64,000 nucleotides of DNA from Mesorhizobium comanense (GCF_005503535.1 NZ_SCNN01000005.1:248001-312000), one strand, 5' to 3'; positions 1 to 9,047 are shown, counted from the first letter of the stretch. Translations and numbers: made by a program. The notes: generated from the letters alone by a model not told the origin.

Positions 1-61
1 TGTGCGCCGGACCCTGAGCGTGCCATGAGGGGTCGCCATGAAACGGCTTGAGGGTGGTGGC

Positions 62-538
62 ATGCAGCCGGACTGGTATCCCGAATGGCGCGACGAGGCT
101 TTTGAACAACTGGTCGCCAAGAACGCAGCCTTGGAGAAGGAGTTTCGCCTCGGCCACTGGCCGCGTTATGACTATGACCTGACGACCGGCAAGCTTCTGT
201 TCTCGGAGCAGGGGGCGGTCAAAGTTGTCGCCGAGATTCAGATCGCAGGCTCGACGAGCGCCAAAGCCGGCAACTGGCTTTGGGCCTCGTCAAACTCAAA
301 CTTGCCAAGCGGCCTTCTCAGCGACGCAAAGCGGGCTCGCTCTTTCGGTGAGGAGAACGATATCGCTGCACTTCACCAGCCTTATGTGACCGACATGGAA
401 AATGATCTGGAGGCACTAGGCTGGCAATTGACGGCAGTGATGGTGCGGGTCTGCGCCGCGCTCGGTGCCTACCGATCTCCGCGCGGCGAGGGCGGCGGCC
501 TTTATCTGGTCCTTAAAAGCGTTGGCTGGGCGAGCTGA
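62..538 (+). CDS. DUF6882 family protein
   Basis: Predicted 158-residue cytosolic protein of unknown function. I place it in the DUF6882 family from the NWLWASSNSNLP stretch at about residues 71-82 followed by an RSFGEEN segment, both typical of that family. There is no signal peptide or membrane helix. Two starts are possible: ATG at 38 (GAGGGG five bases upstream) and ATG at 62 (GAGGG seven bases upstream). I took 62 because the eight extra residues look like non-conserved sequence, but either could be used. It stands alone on the plus strand, and the divergent or upstream neighbour lies outside the window. The family assignment is by recognition only. Confidence 0.7.
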   Translation: MQPDWYPEWRDEAFEQLVAKNAALEKEFRLGHWPRYDYDLTTGKLLFSEQGAVKVVAEIQIAGSTSAKAGNWLWASSNSNLPSGLLSDAKRARSFGEENDIAALHQPYVTDMENDLEALGWQLTAVMVRVCAALGAYRSPRGEGGGLYLVLKSVGWAS

Positions 539-631
539 TACGACGGCTCGCCGACCAATCCTTGCAAAAGGCCCGCATCGTCTTCGATACGGGCCTTATC
601 CTTACGCCTGTCCCTGATGCTCAGTCTTGGA

Positions 632-1108
632 TCAGTAAGGCGAACGGCACTGCTGGCGCGGGCCGTTATAGGGCTGGAAGGTATTGTCGGAAGCCCGGTA
701 GCTCTTGTAGCGATCATAGCACCACTGGACGTGAGAACTGCCCTGGGCGCGGTTGTTCTCGCTGTTGACGATCGCACCCGAAATCAGTGCGCCGGCGGCA
801 AAGGCGGCAAGCGGGAACCAGTAGTCGCCGTGACGGCGGTAGCCGGGCCGGTATTCGCGGTAGCCGCGATGACCATTCCAGTAAGAGCCGTTACCGCCGC
901 GATAGAAATTGCGGTTGCCGTTGAAATTCCGGTTTCCGCGGAAATGGCGGTTTTTCATCCACGGCTTGTAGTCCACCGTTTGAATGTCGGGTGAGGTAGA
1001 AGCAGTCAGCGGCATAAAGGCAGGCGCTGCTTCAGCCGGGATCGCGGCTGCGACCGCGAATGAAACTGACAATGTGGTGGCCAGTAAACCTGAGATGACC
1101 TTGTTCAT
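632..1108 (-). CDS. BA14K family protein
   Basis: A 158-residue secreted or membrane-anchored protein. An N-terminal signal peptide (MNKVISGLLATTLSVSFAVA, cleaved near the AEAAP region) is followed by an Arg/Asn/Gly/Tyr-rich low-complexity linker at about residues 45-95. A short hydrophobic segment (WFPLAAFAAGALISGAIV) and a C-terminal BA14K motif with the pattern WCYDRYKSYR...D.TFQPYNG.R..C close the protein. BA14K proteins were first described as Brucella immunoreactive lectin-like proteins; the function here is unknown. The start at 1108 is chosen because AAGGAG lies six bases upstream and the signal peptide begins there. A longer in-frame extension to 1243 lacks these features. Confidence 0.85.
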   Translation of the reverse strand: MNKVISGLLATTLSVSFAVAAAIPAEAAPAFMPLTASTSPDIQTVDYKPWMKNRHFRGNRNFNGNRNFYRGGNGSYWNGHRGYREYRPGYRRHGDYWFPLAAFAAGALISGAIVNSENNRAQGSSHVQWCYDRYKSYRASDNTFQPYNGPRQQCRSPY

Positions 1109-1341
1109 GCGGTTCTCCTTGAGAGGTGACGTCCCTTGTCCCAGGCAAAACGGGGGGCTGCATGAATTGTTCCGGTTGAAAAAGCCAAGTTGCTGATTTG
1201 TAATGTTTCTGCGGCTCGACATTGATGCTGGGGGATAGATCATCGGGCCTTTTCAAATGCCGACATCGGCCGCAATGGGGATAGCCGGACGTGGGGGACG
1301 GGATAACCGGTGAAGCTCGCCTGAAGGCCCGTTTTTTCCGG

Positions 1342-1370
1342 TTGACCGGCCGAGGCACTCTCCCTATGTT
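1342..1370 (+). promoter_or_regulatory. Promoter of tRNA-Lys
   Basis: A sigma70-like promoter. TTGACC (1342-1347) is separated by exactly 17 bases from TATGTT (1365-1370). Transcription would start near 1377, about 30 bases before the mature tRNA, which is a usual leader length for a stable RNA gene. The rest of the 1109-1407 gap holds no open frame that looks like a gene. Confidence 0.6.
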
Positions 1371-1407
1371 CCGCGCAATTTCGAGGGTGCCGTGTCCGCG
1401 CCCGCGG

Positions 1408-1483
1408 GAGCGCGTAGCTCAGCCGGTAGAGCAACTGACTTTTAATCAGTAGGTCATGGGTTCGAATCCCATCGCGCTCACCA
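1408..1483 (+). tRNA. tRNA-Lys (anticodon TTT)
   Basis: A complete cloverleaf can be folded by eye. The acceptor stem GAGCGCG pairs perfectly with CGCGCTC. The D arm contains AGCTCAGCCGGTAGAGC. The anticodon stem ACTGA/TCAGT encloses loop CTTTTAA with anticodon TTT at 1441-1443. The T arm ATGGG/CCCAT encloses TTCGAAT. Discriminator A is at 1480, and the CCA end (1481-1483) is encoded in the DNA. Anticodon UUU reads lysine AAA and AAG codons. Confidence 0.97.
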
Positions 1484-1538
1484 TAGTTTCACCTGAAATA
1501 TCAATCGCTTAGCCTTTTGGCCTCTGGAGCAGAGGCGG

Positions 1539-1582
1539 CGAGAAAATGTGCGACCGTGCTAGAAAAGTTTTCTCGCACGGTC
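1539..1582. other. Overlapping alternative hairpins downstream of tRNA-Lys
   Basis: Two perfect 8-bp inverted repeats overlap here and cannot form at once. One is CGAGAAAA (1539-1546) with TTTTCTCG (1568-1575); the other is GACCGTGC (1552-1559) with GCACGGTC (1575-1582). The element lies between the tRNA (plus) and the glycine-zipper gene (minus) and is intergenic for both. It may help end or process the tRNA transcript. No T-run follows the stem, so a classic terminator is not supported. Confidence 0.4.
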
Positions 1583-1679
1583 CGTTCGCTGCCTGTTCCC
1601 GCTTTGATTCATGCAGCGTGACGCGGCAGCTGGCTGACATCGCGATTGGCCGCTTGAAGAAAATGATCGTCCGTGAAAT

Positions 1680-1943
1680 CTATTGTGCCGTGGCTGGCGC
1701 TGTTGTTTGCTGCGTTTTGTCCTGCTGCTGCAGCTGTTGCTGCTTTCTCGCCGCCTTCTGCTTTTTATGAAGCTCGTGGCCGGCGACGCAGCCGCCGATG
1801 GCGCCAAGCACGGCGTGATGGTGGGCATAGTGTCCAGCCACGGCACCGGCCGCGCCACCCGATATGCAACCGATAGCCTGCGCCTGTGTGCTTGCGCCAA
1901 CAAACGCGATCATTGCCGAAATCAGGACGACCTTCATAAGCAT
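1680..1943 (-). CDS. Small secreted glycine-zipper protein
   Basis: An 87-residue protein. The N-terminal signal peptide (MLMKVVLISAMIAFVGASTQAQA) is followed by a Gly/Ala-rich helix-packing segment (GGAAGAVAGHYAHHHAVLGAIGG), which resembles a glycine-zipper or 17-kDa-antigen type motif. A Lys/Gln-rich tail (about residues 58-87) closes the protein. The start at 1943 has AAGG four bases upstream; ATG at 1937 is an alternative. The cysteines are not in a convincing lipobox. It is probably a small envelope protein, with no function that can be stated. It is the first minus-strand gene after dprA, but a gap of about 160 bases separates them. Confidence 0.65.
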   Translation of the reverse strand: MLMKVVLISAMIAFVGASTQAQAIGCISGGAAGAVAGHYAHHHAVLGAIGGCVAGHELHKKQKAARKQQQLQQQDKTQQTTAPATAQ

Positions 1944-2104
1944 CTCACCTTGAGTAGTCGCCACCCCAGGGGAGCGTAGTGCTGGAGAGGGGGCGTTACA
2001 AGCGAGCAAGACGGGTGTTCACGGTGTCGTGCTTGGCATGGGCTGGCCGGCGATCGGAGGCAGAACGGGCGGCGCGCGAAGCTTTCGGTAGCTCGCAGGA
2101 AGCT

Positions 2105-3259
2105 TCAAGGAGGCCCGAAAACCAGCGAAACATTGCCGCCGGCATGGCGCTCCAGCCTGCCAGCGAGATCGAGTTCCAAAAGCACCATGAAGACCTGCGC
2201 GGGATGCAGACCTGTGTGGCGGATGATTTCGTCTACCGAAACCGGCGCCGGGCCAAGCGCCTCCGTCACCTTGGCGCGGTCGCTGTCACCGGGCGGCGGC
2301 GTGGCTGAAAAGTCCGGCGGTTCTTCGAATGGCGGCACTTCAGGTGCGCGCATGCCGGTCAGCGGCGCGATTGCCCTGGAAATGTCCGACGCCTCCGTGA
2401 CAAGCGTGGCGCCGTCCTTGAGCAGGCCGTTGGTGCCAGCCGCGCGCGGGTCCAAAGGAGAGCCTGGCACGGCAAAGACGAGCCGGCCCATTTCGCCCGC
2501 CAGCCGCGCGCTGATCAACGATCCCGACCGTTGCGCCGCCTCGACAACGACAAGCCCGAGGGAGGCGCCGGCGACAAGGCGGTTGCGGCGGGGGAAGTCC
2601 TGCGCGCGCGGCTGCCAGCCGAACGACATTTCCGAAATGACCGCGCCGCGTTCGGCAATCTCCTCGCACAGTCCGGCATTCTCGGGCGGGTAGGGCAGGT
2701 CGAGGCCTCCCGCCAGCACTCCGACGGTGCCGGTCGCAAGACTGCCCCGGTGCGCCGCGGTATCGATGCCGCGCGCCAGACCGGAGACGATCGCGTAGCC
2801 CTCGCCACCAAGGTCGGCGGCCAGCACACGCGCCATCTTGACGCCAGCCAGCGATGCGTTGCGGGCGCCGACGATGGCTATCCCCGGCAAGCGGAACACG
2901 GCACCGCTGCCCTTGACCGCCAGGAGCGGCGGCGGATTGTCCATGTTGCGCAACAGCGATGGATAGTCGGCCTCGCCGATTCCGACAAAGCGCGCGCCGG
3001 CTCGCCGGGCGGCTTCCATCTCGGCCTCGGCTTCGGCTGGCGAAGGGATGCGCACGATCCGGTTCGCGCCGCCTGAAATCATCAGTTCCGGCAGCATTTC
3101 CAGCGCCACCTCGGCCGAACCGAAACGGTTGATCAGGTCGCGGAAGGAAGCAGGGCCGACATTCGGGGTGCGGATCAGCCGCAGCCAGCTCAGCCGCTGC
3201 CGGTCGCTGAGGCGTGGGCCGGCGGCCGGTTCGCTGACCATGGTGGCGTGCTCGCTCAC
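2105..3259 (-). CDS. dprA: DNA-processing protein DprA
   Basis: DprA/Smf (384 aa) binds incoming single-stranded DNA and loads RecA during natural transformation. The sequence shows an N-terminal helix-hairpin segment ([22 protein letters not shown]). The central Rossmann fold contains [24 protein letters not shown], the [10 protein letters not shown] motif and a GSLISARLA segment, followed by [19 protein letters not shown]-terminal winged-helix-like domain ([30 protein letters not shown]) is typical of DprA. I chose GTG at 3259, which overlaps the plsY stop and has GGAG about eight bases upstream. ATG at 3241 is the alternative. It is the last gene of the pyrB, pyrC-like, plsY, dprA run; no topA follows, although topA often lies next to dprA in relatives. 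Confidence 0.93.
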   Translation of the reverse strand: MSEHATMVSEPAAGPRLSDRQRLSWLRLIRTPNVGPASFRDLINRFGSAEVALEMLPELMISGGANRIVRIPSPAEAEAEMEAARRAGARFVGIGEADYPSLLRNMDNPPPLLAVKGSGAVFRLPGIAIVGARNASLAGVKMARVLAADLGGEGYAIVSGLARGIDTAAHRGSLATGTVGVLAGGLDLPYPPENAGLCEEIAERGAVISEMSFGWQPRAQDFPRRNRLVAGASLGLVVVEAAQRSGSLISARLAGEMGRLVFAVPGSPLDPRAAGTNGLLKDGATLVTEASDISRAIAPLTGMRAPEVPPFEEPPDFSATPPPGDSDRAKVTEALGPAPVSVDEIIRHTGLHPAQVFMVLLELDLAGRLERHAGGNVSLVFGPP

Positions 3260-3843
3260 CCCTTGGCTCCGATCTTGCCTTCGGTTCCGGCAAGCAGCCG
3301 GGAAATGTTGGCCCGGTGCTTGATGAAGACGATGATGCTCATCACCACGAACAGCAGGGCCACCTGTGGCGTGCTCATGAAATAGAGAGCGATCGGCACG
3401 ACGACGGCTGCCGTCAGCGCCGCCAGCGAGGAGTAGCGCAACAGAAACGCCATCAGCAGCCAGACGAGCGCGAAGATCAGCGCCACCGGCCAGGCAAGGC
3501 CGATCAGCACGCCGAGATAGGTGGCGACACCCTTGCCGCCCTTGAAGCCGAGCCAAGCCGGAAAGAGGTGACCAAGAAAGGCGCCGAGGCCGGCCCAGAC
3601 CGCCGTTTCAGGCGCGAAATGGCCAGCAATCAGAACTGCGGCCGTGCCCTTCAGCGCATCGAGCAGAAGCGTCGCGGCAGCCAGTCCCTTGTTGCCCGTG
3701 CGCAGCACGTTGGTCGCGCCGATATTGCCGGAACCGATCTTGCGCACATCGCCGAGGCCAGCGGCACGAGTCAAAAGCAGTCCGAACGGAATCGACCCCA
3801 GGAGGTAGCCGAACACCAGGGCCAGGATCAGGCCGTAAGTCAT
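3256..3843 (-). CDS. plsY: Glycerol-3-phosphate acyltransferase PlsY
   Basis: An inner-membrane acyl-phosphate:glycerol-3-phosphate acyltransferase (195 aa) that makes lysophosphatidate, the first committed step of phospholipid synthesis. Family motifs are clear: GSIPFGLLL at the N-terminus, the phosphate-binding [12 protein letters not shown] loop, and [18 protein letters not shown]. About five hydrophobic helices are present, which is normal for PlsY. The start at 3843 has a GGGGGAA stretch upstream and gives the usual length; an ATG at 3864 adds seven residues. It overlaps dprA by a GTGA junction and follows the pyrimidine genes after 62 bases, suggesting cotranscription. Confidence 0.95.
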   Translation of the reverse strand: MTYGLILALVFGYLLGSIPFGLLLTRAAGLGDVRKIGSGNIGATNVLRTGNKGLAAATLLLDALKGTAAVLIAGHFAPETAVWAGLGAFLGHLFPAWLGFKGGKGVATYLGVLIGLAWPVALIFALVWLLMAFLLRYSSLAALTAAVVVPIALYFMSTPQVALLFVVMSIIVFIKHRANISRLLAGTEGKIGAKG

Positions 3844-3905
3844 TGTTTCCCCCGCATTTCCCATCGCCGGCTTGTAGCGGCTTCAGGTGGCGCCAGGATG
3901 CGTTC

Positions 3906-5192
3906 CTAGGCGCGGAACACTGTGCGGCCCGCCACCAGCGTTTGCAAGACCTTGCCTTGCAGCCGCGCGCCTTCGAAACAGGTGTTTTTCGAGCGCGAGC
4001 GGATGCCGCTTTCGCTGACGATCCAGGGTTCGTCGAGATCGACTAGCGTCAGGTCGGCCACGGCTCCCGGCGTCAGCGTGCCGCCGGGCAATCCGAACAG
4101 CCTTGCCGGCGCCGTCGACAAGGTTTCGATCAGCCGCAGCAGAGGCACGTCGCCATTGTGGTAGAGCCGCAAGGCTGCCCCAAGCAGCGTCTCCAGCCCG
4201 ATGGCGCCGGCGGCGGCGTCCGCAAAGGGCAGGCGCTTGGTGTCGACATCCTGCGGGTCGTGCGAGGAGACGATGATGTCGACCGTGCCGTCCTTGACCG
4301 CCTCGATCATGGCCAGCCGGTCTTCCTCGGCACGCAATGGCGGCGTCAGCCGGAAGAAGGTGCGGTATTCGCCGACATCGTTTTCATTGAGCGAAAGATT
4401 ATGGATCGACACGCCTGACGTCACGGCGGCGCCGTCGGCCTTGGCTCGTGTTACCGCGTTTACGGCCATTGCGGTCGAAATCTTCGCCGCATGGTAGGAG
4501 CCGCGCGTCAGGCGCGCCAGGGCCAGATCGCGTTCGAGAGGGATGGACTCGGCCTCGCGCGGAATGCCGGCAAGACCGAGCCAGCTCGCGTAAAGGCCTT
4601 CGTTCATGACACCGGACGAACCGAGATCGGCGTCCTGCGTTTCGTGGACGATCGTAGCGCCGAAATCGCGTGCGTATGTCAGGGCACGGCGCATCACCAG
4701 CGAGTTGGCGATGGTGTGGCGGCCATCGGTGAAGGCGACGGCACCGGCCTCGCGCAGCAGGCCGAATTCGGTCATCTCGCGGCCTGCGAGGCCCTTGGTG
4801 ATGGCGGCCGCCGGGAAAATGTTGACGCTCGCGGTGTCACGTGCCGTGCGCAGCACGAACTCGACCAGCGCGACATTGTCGATGACGGGGTCGGTGTCGG
4901 GCATCATGACGATTGATGTTACACCACCGGCCGCCGCGGCCACACTTGCCGAAGCGATGGTCTCGCGATGCTCGCCGCCCGGTTCGCCGACGAACACGCG
5001 GCCGTCAATCAGCCCGGGAATGATCGTCTTGCCGGCGCAGTCGATCACGGCCGCACCCTCGGGAATGCCCTGGTTCAGCGCCGCCTTGCCGGCAGCGGCG
5101 ATCTTCTTGCCATCGACCATGACGGAGCCGATTTCATCGATGCCGCGCGAGGGATCGATGATGCGTGCGCGTTCGAAGACCGTCGTGCTCAT
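3906..5192 (-). CDS. Dihydroorotase-like protein without metal ligands (PyrC-prime type)
   Basis: A 428-residue member of the amidohydrolase/dihydroorotase family, placed directly after pyrB with an ATGA overlap. The fold-level motifs are kept (GLID...[33 protein letters not shown]), but catalytic positions are lost. The HxH pair of DxHxHxR becomes R65 and F67, and the following Arg becomes Gly69. The second His of the H..HVST motif is Lys237. The TDHAPH motif reads SSHDPQ, so the catalytic Asp is Ser310. His183 and Lys133 remain. Such proteins (PyrC-prime of Pseudomonas) are non-catalytic partners required for assembly of class A aspartate transcarbamoylase. I infer the same role here, so a functional dihydroorotase must be elsewhere in the genome. 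Confidence 0.9.
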   Translation of the reverse strand: MSTTVFERARIIDPSRGIDEIGSVMVDGKKIAAAGKAALNQGIPEGAAVIDCAGKTIIPGLIDGRVFVGEPGGEHRETIASASVAAAAGGVTSIVMMPDTDPVIDNVALVEFVLRTARDTASVNIFPAAAITKGLAGREMTEFGLLREAGAVAFTDGRHTIANSLVMRRALTYARDFGATIVHETQDADLGSSGVMNEGLYASWLGLAGIPREAESIPLERDLALARLTRGSYHAAKISTAMAVNAVTRAKADGAAVTSGVSIHNLSLNENDVGEYRTFFRLTPPLRAEEDRLAMIEAVKDGTVDIIVSSHDPQDVDTKRLPFADAAAGAIGLETLLGAALRLYHNGDVPLLRLIETLSTAPARLFGLPGGTLTPGAVADLTLVDLDEPWIVSESGIRSRSKNTCFEGARLQGKVLQTLVAGRTVFRA

Positions 5193-6169
5193 GGGCCGCG
5201 ACCCTCCTGGTTGCGGCCCTGTTGGTTGCGACGGGGGTCGAGCAGCGCTTCCATCACCGCCATGCGCACGGCGACACCCATCTCAACCTGCTCCTGGATG
5301 ACGCTTTGCGGGCCGTCGGCGATTTCCGAGGCGATCTCGACGCCCCGGTTCATCGGGCCCGGGTGCATCACCATGGCATCCGGCTTGGCGGCCTTCAGCT
5401 TTTCGGCGTCGAGGCCGAAATAGCGGAAATACTCGCGCACCGACGGCACGAAAGCGCCTTCCATACGCTCGCGCTGCAAACGCAGCATCATCACCACGTC
5501 AGCGTCCTTCAGGCCCTCCGCCATCGAGCGGCAGACGATCACGCCCATCCGGTCTATGCCGGAGGGCAGCAGGGTGGAGGGCGCCACTACCCGCACCTGC
5601 GCGCCGAGGGCGTTGAGCAGCATGATGTTGGAGCGCGCCACGCGCGAATGGAGGATGTCGCCGCAGATCGCCACGATCAGCTTCGACAGCGGCCCCTTGG
5701 CGCGGCGGATGGTGAGCGCGTCGAGCAGCGCCTGTGTCGGGTGCTCATGCGCTCCGTCGCCGGCATTGACGACGGAGCAGCCGACTTTCTGGGCCAGAAG
5801 TGCCGCCGCACCCGCCGACTGATGGCGAATGATCAATATGTCCGGCCGCATCGCGTTCAGCGTCATCGCGGTGTCGATCAGCGTCTCGCCCTTCTTCACC
5901 GAGGAGCTTGCCACCGACATGTTCATGACGTCGGCGCCGAGCCGCTTTCCCGCCAGCTCGAACGACGACTGCGTGCGGGTGGAGGCCTCATAGAAGAGGT
6001 TGATCTGCGTGCGGCCGCGCAGCGTCGAGGTCTTTTTCTCCGACTGCCGCGAAATGGCGACAGCCCGGTCCGCCCTGTCGAGCAACAGCTCGATGTCTCC
6101 GGGCGAAAGATCGCTGATGCCCAGAAGGTGTCGGTGGGGATAGAGTGGCAGGGACGAGGCGTCGGTCAT
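5189..6169 (-). CDS. pyrB: Aspartate carbamoyltransferase catalytic subunit
   Basis: This enzyme joins carbamoyl phosphate and aspartate to make N-carbamoyl-aspartate, the first dedicated step of pyrimidine synthesis (326 aa). The carbamoyl phosphate loop STRTQSSFE, the lysine loop [31 protein letters not shown] and [13 protein letters not shown] are all present. Its start at 6169 opens the minus-strand run pyrB, pyrC-like, plsY, dprA, and it overlaps the next gene by four bases. No pyrI regulatory subunit is present, which fits a class A enzyme that uses a PyrC-like partner. The 212-base region upstream shows no attenuator or recognisable regulatory site. Confidence 0.96.
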   Translation of the reverse strand: MTDASSLPLYPHRHLLGISDLSPGDIELLLDRADRAVAISRQSEKKTSTLRGRTQINLFYEASTRTQSSFELAGKRLGADVMNMSVASSSVKKGETLIDTAMTLNAMRPDILIIRHQSAGAAALLAQKVGCSVVNAGDGAHEHPTQALLDALTIRRAKGPLSKLIVAICGDILHSRVARSNIMLLNALGAQVRVVAPSTLLPSGIDRMGVIVCRSMAEGLKDADVVMMLRLQRERMEGAFVPSVREYFRYFGLDAEKLKAAKPDAMVMHPGPMNRGVEIASEIADGPQSVIQEQVEMGVAVRMAVMEALLDPRRNQQGRNQEGRGP

Positions 6170-6381
6170 CTCAAGGCGCTGCTATAGGGTGCGGATTTTG
6201 TGGCCGCAAGCACCTGCTTTGGATTGGAGCCGTTCTCCTCAATTTTTTCGTGTAGATAGCCGATTATATCGACCGGTATTTTCGTCGCGCGCGAAGCAGG
6301 GCTTGGGCTATATCTAGCCGACGGTCTTGGATTCGTGGCTATCCGACGATATGGACCTTTCGGCCGACAGAAGGATTGGGC

Positions 6382-8010
6382 GTGACCGACGACGTGACGA
6401 ACCAGCCGCCGCCGCAGACAGGCGGCAACGCCTGGCGGGGCGATCCGTTGCTGATCCAGCTTGCGGAACGCTTTTCCGATCCGGTACGCAAGGATCTCGA
6501 TGGCCTTGGCCGCTTTGTCCTGACGCAGGAAGCGCAGGAACTGGCGCGCCTTGCCAATGTCGACACGCCAAGGCTGAGGACGCATGACCGCCAGGGGCGG
6601 CGCATCGACCTGGTCGAATTCCACCCGGCCTATCACGCACTGATGCGCCGCTCGGTGGCGAACGGCCTGCATTCCTCGGTCTGGGAGAACGGTGATGCAG
6701 AGATCGGCCGTCGCCATCAGGTGCGCGCGGCACGGTTCTATCTGACCGCCGAACTCGAGACCGGCCACCTTTGCCCCATCACCATGACCAGCGCCTCGCT
6801 GGCGGCGCTGATGGCCAGCCCAAAACTGTTCCGCGAATGGGCGCCGCGCGTCACGACGCGCAAATACGACCAGAGCCAGAAGCCGCCGGTGGAAAAGACC
6901 GGGCTGACGCTGGGCATGGGCATGACCGAGAAACAGGGCGGTACGGATGTGCGCGCCAATGTGACGAGGGCCGAGCGTGCCGGCAGCGGGTTCTTTCGCC
7001 TGACCGGGCACAAATGGTTCATGTCGGCGCCGATGTCGGATGCGTTCCTGGTGCTGGCACAGGCGCCGGAAGGGCTGTCCTGTTTCCTCGTGCCGCGCGT
7101 CCTTGGTGACGGGTCGGGCAATGGCTTCCGTTTCCAGCGCTTGAAGGACAAGCTTGGCAACCGCTCCAACGCATCGTCGGAGGTCGAATTCGTCAACGCC
7201 ATCGGCGAGATGGTCGGCGAACCCGGTGCCGGCGTGAAGACGATCATGGACATGGTGACATTGACGCGGCTCGACTGCGCGGTGGCGTCCTCGGCGATCA
7301 TGCGTGCCGGTCTTGCCGAGGCTGTGCATCACGCCCGGCATCGCCAGGTGTTCGGCGCCACGCTTATCGAGCAGCCGCTGATGCAGCGCGTGCTGGCCGA
7401 CATGGCGCTCGATGTCGCGGCCGCGACCGCGCTGTCGTTCCGGCTGGCACGGTCCTTCGACGAGGCCGCCAGCGATCGCGGCGAGGCGGCGTTCGCCCGC
7501 GCCATGACGCCTGTTGTGAAATACTGGGTCTGCAAGATCGCGCCGCCGCTGCTCTACGAGGCGATGGAGTGCCTCGGCGGCAATGGCTATGTCGAGGAGG
7601 CGCCGCTTGCCCGCTACTATCGCGAAGCGCCGGTCAACGCGATCTGGGAGGGATCGGGCAACGTCATGGCACTCGACGTGCTGCGCGTGCTCGGCCGCGC
7701 GCCTGGCCTGTTCGAGGAGGTGCTGGCCGGCATAGACCGCGACCTCGGCGCCGGCGGGCGTGGCACGATCGGCGTGCTGAAGGCGGCGATGCAGGTCGCT
7801 TCGACCGACGAGGGCTCGGCCCGGCTGCTTACCGAACAACTGGCGCTGTCGGCCGCGGCGGCCGAATTGCGCCGGCTGGGGGCAGGGCGGATTGCCGATG
7901 CCTTTGTCGAAACCCGCCTGGCTGGGCAGTGGCGCAACACTTATGGCATGATCGATTCACGCCACGATGCGCGCATGATCATCGATACGCTCTATCCGCC
8001 TGTGAACTGA
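6382..8010 (+). CDS. Acyl-CoA dehydrogenase family protein, AidB-like
   Basis: A 542-residue flavoprotein with the domain order of the AidB branch. A long N-terminal part (about 1-170) contains WRGDPLLIQLAERF and RIDLVEFHPAYHALM. The FAD-binding middle part has GMGMTEKQGGTDVRANVT and HKWFMSAPMSDAFLVLAQ. The C-terminal helical part contains RLDCAVASSAIMRAGLAEA, MECLGGNGYVEEAPLARYYREAPVN and IWEGSGNVMALDVLR. E. coli AidB binds DNA in the alkylation response and has weak isovaleryl-CoA dehydrogenase activity; the substrate here is unknown. GTG at 6382 is chosen because AGAAGG lies about seven bases upstream; a TTG six bases earlier is less likely. There is no ada or alkB nearby. Confidence 0.88.
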   Translation: MTDDVTNQPPPQTGGNAWRGDPLLIQLAERFSDPVRKDLDGLGRFVLTQEAQELARLANVDTPRLRTHDRQGRRIDLVEFHPAYHALMRRSVANGLHSSVWENGDAEIGRRHQVRAARFYLTAELETGHLCPITMTSASLAALMASPKLFREWAPRVTTRKYDQSQKPPVEKTGLTLGMGMTEKQGGTDVRANVTRAERAGSGFFRLTGHKWFMSAPMSDAFLVLAQAPEGLSCFLVPRVLGDGSGNGFRFQRLKDKLGNRSNASSEVEFVNAIGEMVGEPGAGVKTIMDMVTLTRLDCAVASSAIMRAGLAEAVHHARHRQVFGATLIEQPLMQRVLADMALDVAAATALSFRLARSFDEAASDRGEAAFARAMTPVVKYWVCKIAPPLLYEAMECLGGNGYVEEAPLARYYREAPVNAIWEGSGNVMALDVLRVLGRAPGLFEEVLAGIDRDLGAGGRGTIGVLKAAMQVASTDEGSARLLTEQLALSAAAAELRRLGAGRIADAFVETRLAGQWRNTYGMIDSRHDARMIIDTLYPPVN

Positions 8011-8133
8011 GCCGTCCGGGGGAGTCGGGACGGCTGGTCTGCGGGAGTTGCGTCATTATCCGCCGGCTTCCGCTGCGCCGTTAACCTTAACAAATGGTTT
8101 CCATTGCGGCGGCGCGGCGCAAAGCCCACTGTC

Positions 8134-8153
8134 ATTCCTGTCGAAGCAGGAAT
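8134..8153. repeat. Short palindrome covering a ribosome-binding site
   Basis: ATTCCTG (8134-8140) and CAGGAAT (8147-8153) form a perfect 7-bp stem around a TCGAAG loop. The right arm contains the AGGA used by the gene starting at 8158. The form CATTCC-stem-GGAATC resembles dispersed palindromic repeats known from many proteobacterial genomes, but copy number cannot be seen from one window. Confidence 0.55.
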
Positions 8154-8157
8154 CACG

Positions 8158-8706
8158 ATGCGACACCTTTTGACCTCATTTCTGTCCGCGCACTGGGCGA
8201 TCGTTTTCGCCCTGCTCGCGGTGATCTGCATCGATGGAAACCGTGGTGTCGCGGCAGCGCTCGGCATGCTTGGAGTGGCCGCCGAGAGCGCCCGGCTGGT
8301 CGATCTGGAAAGCGTCGTGGTGGTAGCGCCGCTGGCGACCGCACTGCTGGTCGTGTCGGTGCTGTTCTTCTGGGCCTTTGTCGATACGCTGATGAACGAT
8401 GCCGGCAGTCCCGGTGCCGACAGCGTCGTTCGCATCGCCTTCATCTCCGCCTCGGGCGTGCTGTCGCTGATCATGATCGGCGGTGCGGCCCAGGGTATCA
8501 ATGGCTTGTTCATGGTCGTCGCCGTGCAACTGGCCGCGCTGTTGGCCTCTTACGTCGCCATGCTTGCCGAGCGGCGGTCCGCTGTGATGGCCGATGAGGG
8601 CGATGTCCGCGCCACGGCGCACAGCATGGCAAAGGCCGCTGCCCATAACTCGTTGCTCTCGCTGATATCGGGCCGTACGGGTTCGGACGGGAAGGGAGGC
8701 CGCTGA
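8158..8706 (+). CDS. Hypothetical four-helix membrane protein
   Basis: A 182-residue inner-membrane protein that I do not recognise. Four hydrophobic segments are visible at about residues 10-30, 55-85, 100-115 and 122-142, followed by a polar C-terminal tail (about 145-182) ending in a Gly/Lys-rich stretch. The start at 8158 has AGGA about eight bases upstream; the frame is open further back but has no better signal. The ribosome-binding site sits inside the palindrome at 8134-8153. The stop codon overlaps the ATG of the next gene (TGATG), so the two are translationally coupled and their products may act together in the membrane. Confidence 0.75.
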   Translation: MRHLLTSFLSAHWAIVFALLAVICIDGNRGVAAALGMLGVAAESARLVDLESVVVVAPLATALLVVSVLFFWAFVDTLMNDAGSPGADSVVRIAFISASGVLSLIMIGGAAQGINGLFMVVAVQLAALLASYVAMLAERRSAVMADEGDVRATAHSMAKAAAHNSLLSLISGRTGSDGKGGR

Positions 8707-9047
8707 TGCGTTACATCTTCGCATTGTGGGCCGCTCCGATGGCTCTGTTCTGGGGCTGGTTCTACCTGTCGCTCAACGACATGAATTTCGGCTATGTCAT
8801 GCTCAGCCGGCAGCTTCACGATTTCGTCTTTCAGCTCTACGGCCAGATGCTCGGTATCGATCCGGCGATCATCCCGGGCATGGTGGCCAAGGCCTGCGTC
8901 TTCGACGGCTTCCTTTTGATCGCGATATGGGCATTTCGCCGCCGCCGCGAAATCTGGAGCTGGATCAAGCGGCGCGAGGTGGATCGGGTTCCGTTCGATC
9001 GGTTGCATCGAGCGACTGAAGCCGGTCCAAAACTCCCTGCAGAATAA
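8706..9047 (+). CDS. DUF6105-like small membrane protein
   Basis: A 113-residue protein with two hydrophobic segments (about residues 3-22 and 60-80), a conserved-looking [24 protein letters not shown] region between them, and a basic RRRREIW stretch after the second helix. I associate this pattern with the rhizobial DUF6105 family; the function is unknown. Its start overlaps the stop of the upstream membrane gene by one base. Its last 83 bases overlap the 3' end of ruvX on the other strand, so the final 27 or so residues are read antisense to RuvX. Confidence 0.75.
   Translation: MRYIFALWAAPMALFWGWFYLSLNDMNFGYVMLSRQLHDFVFQLYGQMLGIDPAIIPGMVAKACVFDGFLLIAIWAFRRRREIWSWIKRREVDRVPFDRLHRATEAGPKLPAE

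Noticed and set aside
1408..2104. tRNA-Lys as an integration site for a mobile element
   Set aside because: No integrase, no direct repeat of the tRNA 3' end and no phage-like genes were seen in the following sequence.
2078..2106. GAAGCTT/AAGCTTC inverted repeat at the dprA stop
   Set aside because: The stem is short, the loop is long and no T-run follows on the minus strand, so it is not a convincing terminator.
6166..7839. 557-residue open frame on the minus strand
   Set aside because: It is antisense to the acyl-CoA dehydrogenase, has a His/Arg-rich composition typical of a reverse-frame read, and matches no family.
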